Assembly (NCBI GenBank): GCA_900708905.1
Contig: CAADRB010000015.1
Span: 479,444-543,443, forward strand
Direction: 5' to 3'
From: Hymenolepis diminuta
Taxonomy: Eukaryota > Platyhelminthes > Cestoda > Cyclophyllidea > Hymenolepididae
Length of the DNA: 64,000 nucleotides
The notes beneath the pieces are model-generated. The model was not told the DNA's origin. It saw only the letters and a program-made list of their open reading frames with translations, and ran no database searches. Positions 12,501 to 24,500 of this stretch are shown here, in pieces (positions within the stretch are counted from its first letter, which is position 1; the number at the start of each line of letters is the position of its first letter). Both the position numbers and the translations under genes were made by a program.

Positions 12501-15500
12501 CGTTCGTAAAGTGCATAGCGTGCTCATTTAACTTTATTTGCTTCAACAATTTTTTCATGGTTAATCTGGGAAACTCATTATGCAGTAGGTAGACAAATAT
12601 CTGGAAATCTAGTTCTATCTCGAACTGTGTTTACGTAGTAGTTTTGTCGACTGAACATTTATTAATATTTCCGGTCTTACACAAGGGTATCCCTTTAATG
12701 CAGATGTGACCTGGTGCTAATTGGCACAAATTTGCCTCGTAATTTGTTGCAGTTGTGGAACATGACCTCATTTGTAGTTATTTTTATTCTTGATCCAGTC
12801 CCGATGTAATTATTTTAATTTATTCCATTTTATCAAGAGTCATATCAAAGAAATGATTTGGACGAGAGATGCTTATTTTTCAATATAGTGGTTACCGAGG
12901 GAAGGCTGCAAATAAACATTCCCATCTTGAAGATGAAATTTTCTATAGAGCTTGAATTGCGATTAGTGCCTCCATGGCTTGAGATATTTAAGAGCACTCT
13001 GTTCAGTCTCTCTTTACGAGCGATGGTCTGCGTTCGGGTTTTCTTAATTTTGCATTTCGAAAACCGGTTTAATTTGTTTGGAGCCACTCCAATCTTTAGA
13101 GCTGCAACGCTTTTAGTTTGCAACTGTGCAAGATAATTTTTCGTCACTGTGATGCTTAAATTGGGCTCTGCCACATTATCCTGTCTAGAACAATGTGAAT
13201 TCTCCGAATTTGATTTGCTCGTAATTGTCGTGCATATGGCCCTGATAAGCGTGCATTATTTTACCCTTTTTCGCTTTGCTCATGGGAGTTAATTCGCATT
13301 CCTTTATTACTGGCTTATAAATCATCGCACTCAATGAAAATATTCAACCGAATGCACTATAGCTTGTCGTCAAGAGAAGGAGGGGGTCTAGGAACATGCT
13401 GTTAAATGTTTTATTTGTTTTCGTGCTAGAGTCCCTAGCGTGAGGATTTGTCAATACCTGGGAAGTTTCTAATGCTTTTCTCCCTATTACCAACAAACCA
13501 GATTAATGTTAGATGAAATTTGGAAAACAGCGCATTAATTGCAATATGCTTTGTTTGGAAAATCATCGGGTTCTTCCATTCTATGTTACAGAATTTTTCA
13601 TAGTTTTGGTTGGGCAGAGATTTCTGTTCGTCCTTTTTTGTTGTAATCGCCTTCCTCATTGGAACTACTATGGTAAGAATCATCTATTATAGTAAAGTTG
13701 TTGTTCCATTTTGTAATTTCTGAATCTATCCTGACCCAATTGTTCTCTTTTAATTCTGCATATGAATACACATTTGTCGATATGCAAGTTTATTGAAATA
13801 CAACTTCATATTTTTAAAAATCAAGTAATTACTTTAGTAATCGGCTTTCCTTTATTAAAATGGAGCTAAAAAAAACACAATTTGTACAATATAAGTTGCC
13901 TAAAGTTTCTTAAACTGCTCCAGACTCCATTATATAACCTCTACTCATGATAGGTCTTCGCGATTTTTATTTATAAGAGCATGTACCCTCGTAAATATTT
14001 GCCGCCATCTTTACACTCAAATAACTGATTTTCAAACTTCATAAATATCTTGACACGTTCTTGAATAATTAAACTTAGTAGAGAATCACTTTTCAACCAC
14101 CCCGTATTATACAGTTATTAAGAAGCGTTGCTGTTTAATTTTTCTTGTTTTACGGACCCCTATTAAAATGCGTCTGTTTGCACCCCTATATGCATGAAAC
14201 AAGTGTTAACTTTCACAATATAAAAAGTTACTTCGAAGTAAATTTAAGTCTTCGCTGAACTTACAGATAGATACATAGGACAGATGGGTAAGAACCCTTC
14301 TTATCGTTATTCTAGGAATTCTGTTCATTAAGATCATACTGTCCAGTGTAATTGGTCTGGTATATCAAAAAACTAAATTGGATGGTTGCCGTTTTAACTA
14401 TGGACTTGGTGAAAGTACTGATGAATATCCACGGTTTATTAAGTTAAAATACTTGATGTATTGGTAAAGTGATATCTACCTTAGAAGGATGACTTATAAT
14501 GATATCGAAGGTTCTTAGTCAACTCATATTTCTAGTAATGTGCAGTGTATAGCGGTACGTCTTTCCTAAGTTTATTCTCCATTTTCATCATACTCAAACG
14601 TTATAGGTATTTAGCCGGTGGTAATTAAATTTCTCAGGATGTCATGTAGTACATCGTACGGTAATCCTACGTGCAGGCATATGTTTAGATGTGAAGCCGT
14701 GTTCATTAATCGATTCAGCAATTTCTGAGTCCCATTGTGCCACTGGTTTTTCTTTCTTGTCAGACCTATTGATTTGACGACTATTGGATCAGGTCATTTT
14801 TCTGAAATTTAGTGTAGTTAATAACAAAGTTGGAAACAGATACGAATATTAGCTCATTATGCGAATGTATGAAGTTTTTTGAAGTTTCCATTTTGTCGTT
14901 AATAAAAAAGAGATCATCCTCTCTGAATAATTGAATCACTGCTTCTTAAACATCTGATTCATCCTCATGGCAAAATGTGTAGTTAAAATATTTCGTCTGT
15001 TATGCTTCTTACAGGCTAATGTTGAATTCCAGATTAAGAAGTAAATTCCATTTTAAAAAGATCAAATAAAATGAAAGTCTCTATTTTATAAAACATAATC
15101 TTGATAAAAGTGCGCATGACATGAGGTTTTATTTTAAATTTCAAATGTTCTCCATTGTAGAACATATGGTCTTGAATTTTGTATAACATTTTGTCGGTCT
15201 TTGCTTCGGTCTGAACCTATACTTCTGTACAATTTAACAACCCAGTTTTCATCATAATGGCGTTCCTGCGTGTTCAAATGCCCAGCCTCTATTTAAATAC
15301 AATATTCAAGGGACTCGTTATATTTATTCAAAAGTGGCAATTTTGAAAATCCTTCTTCCTTTATTGGATTTTAATAATTCTTAACATTCGACGCTTTTGG
15401 AGTAGGAGCGATGAATTTATTTTTTGCAAGGCAATAAAAGGGGAAGAAATTAGAAAGTAATGATCTTTTTTGAGGAAATACCTCTATTTCTCCACATGTG

Positions 15501-18500
15501 ATGTCGGGCGGGTAGATTTTTAAATTCTTCATATCTAAAGGGGAAATAAGTAATCAAAAATAATTTATATGCAATTATGCTGCATAGACGCGTCTTATTT
15601 CTATTCATTTCCTGATCTTTTACAGCGATTCCAATATATGGTTTCAAATTCGTTATTATTATTCCCCATAACAGTGCAAAAATGTTTCTAAAATATATGC
15701 ATATGTTGAATCCTGTAAGTTTTAAGTTGCCCATAAGGGGTATAATTTGCTTTTTAATATGCAAATGCTCCAAACCCCCATTTCCAGTGCTTAATTCCTG
15801 GGTTTTTGGGTGAGTTCATGGCTGCGGTATTCAGAGCTTGTTTATCAGTTTTCTTCTAATTGAATGCTACTTTATAATAATAGTAATTCTCAAGCCCATT
15901 TATTAACGAATCTTTCAATGCTCATCTTAGTAGAGAGACTCGAATTCTACTATCCTCTATGTTAGCCAGATTTTACTAGTGCGCTTTATCATTCTATTCA
16001 CTAGGTTTGCAGTCAAAGTAAGATGGCAATCAAACCCATGACCTCTGACATGGCAGATGTACTCGGTGATCAGCGAACAGATAGATAAGATTGGCAAGGA
16101 CATTTTAAACAAGACAGAGCTCACTAGATTCCACTTAGTGTTATCATATTTACCGATTCAGTTTTGTCTGTGTAATAAGTCGAGTTTTCTTTGAATGCCC
16201 AATGCGTCTTCCTAGCCGGAATGCGCTGAATCATATTCTCGGCAGTTTGATAAGCCTTTCCTCACTTTAGATATTTGTTCCTTCTCTCACGTGCAGACTC
16301 AGAGTATGTTCCAGGTACTTCTCCTGTTTAGACAATGAGTTTGCTATGCCTGTTAAAATTATACGCAAGGCCTTTAGTGTATCTACTAACTTTACCAGTT
16401 CAACCAATTTTTCCATTTCTAACTTTGTGTTCTCAAAGAGCTCGTAGTTAAGCGATTTTGAGGTAAACATTAGTCACCCAGGCCATAGGTTAGCAGCTCA
16501 AAAATGCGGAAATTTATTCGTATACTACGTTCTACCGGATATATTTAGTTTCAGATTAACTGTGTGTTTTCTTGCCGTTAAAATTTCCTTAAAAATTCAA
16601 TGACGGCAAACAAATGAGAACAGCAATAGAAAGCGAGAACTATTTTTTTTAGTGTGTTCAATTGCCTCTCACGCCAAAACTGTCAAAAACGCGTTAGTCC
16701 CTTCGCGTGAACGCAGTCGAGCTCAAGGGAGATAGAAAAGACGCGCTTCATAGGGAACCTTTTCACTTACTAATTACTATTCCTGATGATTATTGATATA
16801 AATGATGATGGGAAGAAAACTGGAATTGGGGTTTGCTTAATATTCAATTTAGCTTCAGGACGGGATAGCCTTCTTGCACTTCTACTTGAATAGTATATTG
16901 TAGCCTTGCATTTGATTAGCGTTATCCACGAGAAACCAAAATTTTAGAATCTGTAATTACGAAAGCAAAAATGTAAGGAGTGTAGGGAGGTCGAGTAGTA
17001 GAAGAGAATGTGGGGAAGGGCATCATATATCTTCATTTAATTTCTGGATTCTTTCATTGATCTTTTGTATAATTCATCCAAATGTAAGTATTTTACATTG
17101 ATGTAAATTGACTTCCTAATAAGCATATAGTTACCAGACTTGTAGAGTGTGCTGGCTCACGTGTAACGACACGCTTTTTCCCAGTTTTTATTATCGAATT
17201 TACGTTGCGATTGAATGACTATGGATGCCATGTGATACACCATGCCCAAATTCAAAGTGCAGACCAATAAATTAGCATTTCCTGACTATGCAACTCCAAT
17301 GCCTCCATCTCAGAGTAACCGCGTCCCACATTGGTCCGTTGTTTTTTTCTACTTTGTTGAGTCGTAGTAACTTTTGTAGTTTTTAGAAGCGTGATAAACG
17401 CATTCGAAACCTCCTCGTATTTAAGAATTGGATCCTGTCCCGAGGAAAGCATTTGTATCTGTGTTAGAATGTTTCAAACATCTGTTTTATTTAAACGTGC
17501 ACATACGCAGAAGTCATACTGAAATCTATACACAGGTGTACTGACCTAGTTTGCATATAGATTCTGTGGCTTCTTCTTCACCTATATCGCTGACTGAATT
17601 TCTAGTACTTATAGTACATGCGCCGTTTGCAAACTCACGTGCTTACCCATTATTCCACTGAAATGCGTGTTTTATCGGTTGCATGAGTTGATTTATTTAG
17701 CCGCCTTAGTCTGAGGTAATATAACGGCATGCCCTGGTGGTTTAATGATTAACATACTAAATCTGCAAAATCGAGTGTCATGACCCGATGTTCACCAGTG
17801 CACATCTAGTGAGCAGATTGCCCAACGACACTGGTTGTCTTGCTAAATAAAGGGGATGGAAGAATTCTAATTCCTCTCTAGGCTAGCTCCGTGATGTTGC
17901 TTCTCTAGCCAAGATGAGTACTGGAATACATTTCCATAAGTGGGAGTTATTTTACCACTTAAAATCGACGGCAAATCTGTAAAAGATGATTTATACAAAT
18001 TCAAAATCCATTAAGCTTTGTAGCTCTAAGGCCAATTAGTATCTCATATTAATGTGTTATCATATCACTAATGAATTTTTGAATTATTTTAATCATACCC
18101 TGCAAAGTTAATAAAGGCCTCGTACAACAAATTGACGGTGGCCTTTATAATAGATTCCCTGTCTATCATTTTATTCTGTCAGTGATGTTGGGACTCATTG
18201 GCTGATCTCAATCTTTATCGTTTGCTGATATTTTGTGGAAAACTAAACACCTTGCATACATAGTTCCAATATTGTGCATCAGTTTCTCTTCTGACTTCTA
18301 ACTTGGGGTGATTTGAGGTTGGCTCGTTTATGGAATTTTACCATCTCAGATTTGCGGTTCTTAATTTTCCGCCATGGGCATCCCATTTGTTAATAGTATG
18401 TGCTAATCCTGTGCCGCAACAGCCTCAATAAATGTCTAATCTTTTTTCTGCCTTCTTTTCAGCTTCAAGTGCGCTTCAAATCATGGACCTAGTGGTCATT

Positions 18501-21500
18501 TTTAGTACTAAGTGACACTCAATATATTACTTTTCTTTAGAGTGACCCAAAGTATCCAAAGTGAAAGTAGTAATGTCATGCCTTTTTTATTCAGTATTAT
18601 TCCGAATTGGTGGTAAAATAGGTCTTTAATATACTGTATGACTTATCTACTGTCGTCATTTATGTTTTATCAGATATGTGAATAATGTCCTCTCTTTTCT
18701 TCCTTCGCAGCTCATATGCATCAGCTCATAGGAACTACTGGCGCTGTTGGATCAAGCTGTCTAACCTATCGCTCTCCTGGTAACGCTCTAGTCTCCTCCA
18801 TATCCGCTCACGACAGGACGACAGCAGAATCTTGTTCTCAGCATCAGCCATCGTTCAGCCACCATCATCATCAAAATCTTTGGCCACAATCAGAGAAGTG
18901 TGCTATTGAAGAGGTGGACGGTGGAATTGTCGTCACAAAGTCGTCCGTACAGACGAAATCTGTGACATCACATCAGTCTGAAGCACATCATGAGAAGCAC
19001 CACTTGAAGTTGCGAGACATTCCTGCGGTGTCTTATTCGTCTTCGGAGGAAGATGATGATATTTACTATGAAGCGAGAGAAAATATTACCTCCATGTCTC
19101 CCAGTTTATCGTCTGCGTCGGACATGTTTGAAAGTGGATCCGATGAGACGTGAGTTCTTAATAGATACGCTCTTTTACACATGATTATATCTATTACTTC
19201 AGTAATCATTTGTGAAGCTTACTGAAGTGGTTATGAGTAATAATGTATAACATTCGTTACGGCTGTCGTATTATTAATTGCAATAGGGCAATGATCCTTA
19301 TTGAGATATGTGAAAGAGAATATCTTGTTTCCACTGTTACGTGGTCATTGTGTGCTGATCTAATTTCTACTTATTAGGTGGTTAGTAGTATATTTTGTGG
19401 AACCAGTGTTTGCTTTGATTTGAATGAATTTAACAATTTTTTTATTATGAGTTCACCTGAAGCAGAAAAAAATTTATCTTAAAAATCCTTCATCTATTTC
19501 GATCATTTATCTAGATGGAAATTAGTGTTATATCTAAATTAAATCTTAATTGTCTAGGACAATAAATGCAACATAAATGGTTAAACCAAACCGCCATACA
19601 TTAGAATATCATCGCCAAACTTTTGAAGTGATGCTCTTATGAGACTCTCGAACTCCACAGACCAATCTCCTGTATCCTTATTTCAAAAATTAGAACCTTT
19701 AATGCTAGCATAATTTAAACGAGCTTTATAAATGGACAGTCAATTTTTATTATACTGGCTATGTATCTCCCACTTGAGTTCATGCCCTTGATATAAATAC
19801 ATATGGATTATTTCCTTCCAATGAACTTAATACTGTTGACATATTGGTCGCCAAACGTGAGCTTAAATACAATAAGTCGCTTAGTCTCCTTTTTTTAAAA
19901 ATGTTCGTTTCTGTTCTATTATCGATTTGATGATATTATTTCTGAGTGACTTAACTAGTGTGACTGCTTTCGTTTAACCCGAAGAATTCATTGCTGACTC
20001 TAATCTTTTCCTGATTTCTAAATTATTGTATACTAATGTTATGAACAAATAGCTTTTCGAGAGGGTCGCATTCAGCCACCATTCACCATGATTTTTAATT
20101 AATTTCATTTTAAACAGTTATTTTCTCTGTATTATATAAATTCTCCACATCTCTCTATTTGCTCCTTAAATTGTTAAGTTGTATTCAAATCCTTGCTTGC
20201 GTAAGAGTAGCTCGTAGAAGTCTTATTTAACTCTAAGTCAAAGACATCAAAGGACCTTAATGTCAATGTATTAAAAAAACTTTCTATAGGGTGTCTTTGA
20301 TGATTTAATTAAAGTGCTTATTGGTTAATCATTTAATAAATTACTGTACTTTTAGGTCTAATTTCTGAATGTTTTTTTTTCTAAATATTCTACAGAATTA
20401 TCATCCACATTTTTCTCAAGTTAATTATTTCGCTTTAAAAGGACATCTTAGGGGAAGATATCAAATGAGAAGGTTGAAATATAGAAGAATTCAAAGCCTA
20501 TCTCTTCTACTAGTTTCCACTGCTGCGAAGGTATTTGTGCATCCTGTTTCCTTTATTTGTTTAATTATGTGAATATTTTGGGGGGAAAGTTTGGCGGCAT
20601 TTAATCAGCTTTTCTTACTGCTGAGTAAGATATAGCATTAAATTATTAATCGAAAGCCTAGGATGGAAAATGGTTTACCGCAGAACCACTTAACTAGTAG
20701 TCCCAATTGCCCTAGTTAGAAATCGGAAGAGGTACTGACTAATCCCATTTATCAAGTATAATTTTGGGATTTTAGTTCGACATATTTGACATTATTATTT
20801 GACATAGTTTTTAACAGAATGCCGTATTGACTCTTTTAACTCCACAAAAACATTTTCGGTTCATAAACCTGAGAAGGTGGGACGTTTTACTGACTCCGCG
20901 TATGACGCGTATTTGAGTGGTGTGGAGGAAAAGGTGTAGAATGCGTTCAAAGCTAATGTGTAAAGAATAAAGGACGGGCAAACTGGGGTGGGAAATAGAT
21001 TGAAAAATTGGAAGCAAGCAGCTACAATTATTCGAGTAGAAGGGAACTGTCGGAGATGTATCAGGTTGTAACAGAAGTTCTGTCTAATTTTTGAGCTATG
21101 TGCTTAGGACACGATTACTTCAATTTATCTTGTTAATGTTGTATGCTTATCTATGGTAATTAATAAAATATTACTTCCTCTTTCAGATTGTGTGATAATT
21201 ATCGTTATTAATAACTATTTCTAGCCCTAATGTACACTCCAAATAAAGAGCATATCAGGCATATCTTACTGTTTGAGTTTCATCAAAGAAATACGGCAAG
21301 CCCTCATTGAGCAAAAATACACAAAGACACTTATGAAAATGATGCTGTGAATGAAAAGACCAACAGAAGGTGCTTTTCGCATTCACTTTTCAAAAAGGAT
21401 GATTTCAACCTGAAAGACGAACCGAGAGCAGGATGATAAAAATACTCAATTCTGAACAAACGTAAGTTGCCATCGATGAAAATCCAACCTGCATCATTAG

Positions 21501-24500
21501 AGAGCTGAGTAAATCCGTTCATGTAAGCCGCCACATAACCATATATAGGGAAATTAAAAGACTTGGCAAAGTCTCAAAGTCTAGGAAGTGGGCCTCTCCC
21601 CACCGATTTGTCAGAAATCAACAAACAACAGTGTGTGACCTGTGGTGTTTCACTGCGTTCCTGTGAACTTCAGGCACCTTTTTTAGACCTAATCATAACT
21701 GACAGCGACGAGAAGTGGATCTTTTACAACAATGTTAAAGACAGTGGCTAAGTCAAGGCAATTGTTCACAGCCAATTCCACAACCGAGAAGTGGGCTGCA
21801 TCGGAGAAAAATTCTTTTTGTGTGTATGGTGGGATTTGAAGGGAATTGTTCATTATGAACTAATGGGTGGCAATGAAACAATAACATCTGAAGTTTATTG
21901 TCAGCAGCTAACTCGTTTGAAAGCGGTTAACGGCAGGAAAAACGGCCTTTGGTGAATCGAAAAGGAGTGATTCTGCACTCCTTGACACTATGACAATGCC
22001 AGACCCCACACTTCAAGAGCAACCAAAAATCTCCATGAAGAACTTGGCTGGGAAGTCATGCATCATCCGCCATATTCTCCCATCTTTTCTTGCACCAACC
22101 GATTTTCATCTTTTCAGGAGCTTACAGATTCATTTAATGAGACAAAAGGCTTACTTCAAGAGAAGAGGTCGAAATGAAGCTGGTTTCTTTTTTTGAGCCC
22201 AAACTGGCTAAATTCCATGAAGAAGGAATGAGAAAGCTTGTGGCAAGATTGGAAGATGTAATTAATAAAAATGGCGACTATGTTGGACAAATAAATAAAT
22301 TTATTTTTAGCAAAATTTCCACTAATTGAAATTTAAAAAATGGACAGAACTTCTGTTACAAGCTGATACTTTAAGCTTTGTCGATTCAGCCAAGATAAGG
22401 ATTGACAACTCTGAAAGTGATATTAATAATTCTTTGGTCAGAGAGGATTCCGTGTCTTCTGTACAGTGCTTTAAATTCCATATCACTTCACATGTTTAAA
22501 TGTGTAACTATGTTCACATACTTACATATGAGCTAACAGCCACTCATTCGCTTGTTTATTCTTCCACCCACCTATCTACATGTGCACCAATAAGTGCTAA
22601 CCAATATTCATGTAAATTTAACTGTTCGAATGTGCGCATATGTGTGTAATGAAAAAAACATCATCTAAGATTCGCCCACACGTGCTTGTGTGTGTGTGTA
22701 TGCATCTCTATGTCCGATTCAAATTAAAATGGACTGATCTTCATAAACACCCTCGCTCATTTGGTGTTTGGTGACTTAGCAGTTGTCTCATAGATGGCAC
22801 TCATGCTATTCTCTCCCTTCTCATTCTTATCTCCTTTTCGGTATGTCTGATTTCGCCTATAATATATCCATTTATCTCTCTTTTCATTTCTTCCCTCTAG
22901 TTTAAACCGTGAAAATTGCAACAGCAAGTCTAATAGTGAAAAAAACGAATCAGAGTGTAAAGCTGAACCACAGGAAAAGCTGAGCGGTCACTTTGACTCC
23001 TTACAGATGGAACGTACCTCTTCCTCCTCTACCACTGCAGTCGCCGAAAGTCTACCACCGAACAGCGCAACCGCCCCTCCGGACAGCAGACTCCCACCTA
23101 AGTACTCTCGGATCTTTGCCTATGATGCACTGTACGACGATGATGATGAGAAAGACTGTGAGTTGATTGTATTTCTTGATTATTGTCTTCATTTGAATGG
23201 AGTTTCTGCTAGACATATTACATAAAGCAGATATAATGATAAAGTTCTATTCTTTGGTTCTTTCCCATAAGATGTCCAATATGGAGTAGACTAGCATACC
23301 TTATTCTTAATAAGGATGACAGGTGGGCACGCTACAATTTACTTATTTTCTCCCTTTTATTCTATTGGGTCTGATTCGACTATTTGTAGCTTTATTTCAG
23401 CAGCTCTCTTGATGATATTTTATAAACTTACTCTGGTAGCCAAAGGCAGTGCAATCACTATCTGGAAGTTTTTTTGACAAATTCTGTGAACTATTTCGTA
23501 TTGTAATATGTCAGTCCTGATAGAAACAAATTTGTAACAGGAAACTTCAAATTTCTTGTCCTCTTACGGGTAGTATTTGCCTTAGCCCGCATATGTCATT
23601 CTCTGCTTGCATTAAATCGAAATGTTATATAAATGGCCTTAAAATTAAGCTTTAATTATTACATTTCATTGGCGTCTAACTTTTCCCTTTCATCTCTTTC
23701 TAGTGGGCTCACTTCAGTCAGAGGGTTCTGTTATCTCCTACCTGATTTCCCAGCTTCGTATCGGCATGGATTTAACCCGTATCACTCTCCCCACTTTCAT
23801 CCTCGAGAAACGTTCCACTCTGGAAATGTATGCCGACTTCCTGGCCCACCCCGACCTCTGGGTCGTCATTGGTGACGGGCCTACGCCCCAGGCACGTCTC
23901 ATTGCATGTCTACGATGGTACCTCTCAGCATTTCATGCAAGTCGGCGCACCCCCGTAGCAAAGAAACCCTACAATCCCATTTTGGGGGAGATTTTCCGAT
24001 GTTGTTATTACCTTGGACCTGATGGTCAGCCACATTCTTCTGATCCTGTGCAGCCACAGCAGGTAGCGACTTCCTCTGGAAATTTTGGATCCCCCGAGGT
24101 GGATATTCCGGCCAACTTTTCTAGTGAAGAAATGGCACGTCATGGACCTATTCCCTATGCAGCTGATGACTGTGTTGTCTTCCTAGCTGAACAGGTAAAT
24201 ACCTTGGCATCCTTTTTCGAGAGCTGCAGTTTTAATTAAGTCACTAATATATTTGTAGGTTAGTTTGAGCTATATAACATACTGGAGACTGCACACAAAT
24301 AGCCAGAGAACACTTCTTAGTATAGTGTGCTGCGAAGTACGATCCTTTGGATAGCTACAAATGTTTTGGTGAGGCATATAAAGACGCCAGTGGGGTGGTT
24401 AAATCAGAGTTTCGCTAATATCCAGAAATCGGATATCACAAATGTGTACTTCTAAAAAAGTAATACAAATCGGAATCTGATTCCGGAAAAAACATTATGA

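Larger units (their letters stand above)
11941..18710. other. Long intron of the OSBPL9-like gene with SINE-like pieces
   Basis: This 6.8-kb intron 7 is AT-rich and holds no exon I can support. It carries a tRNA-like SINE fragment on the plus strand (about 17731-17900) and a weaker one on the minus strand (about 15990-16070). Open frames at 12845-13174 and 12858-13136 overlap on opposite strands, with no splice signals or family resemblance. Confidence 0.5.

Noticed and set aside
12845..13174. Overlapping open frames of 109 codons (minus) and 92 codons (plus)
   Set aside because: They are on opposite strands over the same bases, in an intron, and neither resembles a known family.
16267..16470. 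67-codon minus-strand frame with a coiled-coil look
   Set aside because: It has no splice partner or family match and is too short to stand alone; probably chance in the intron.
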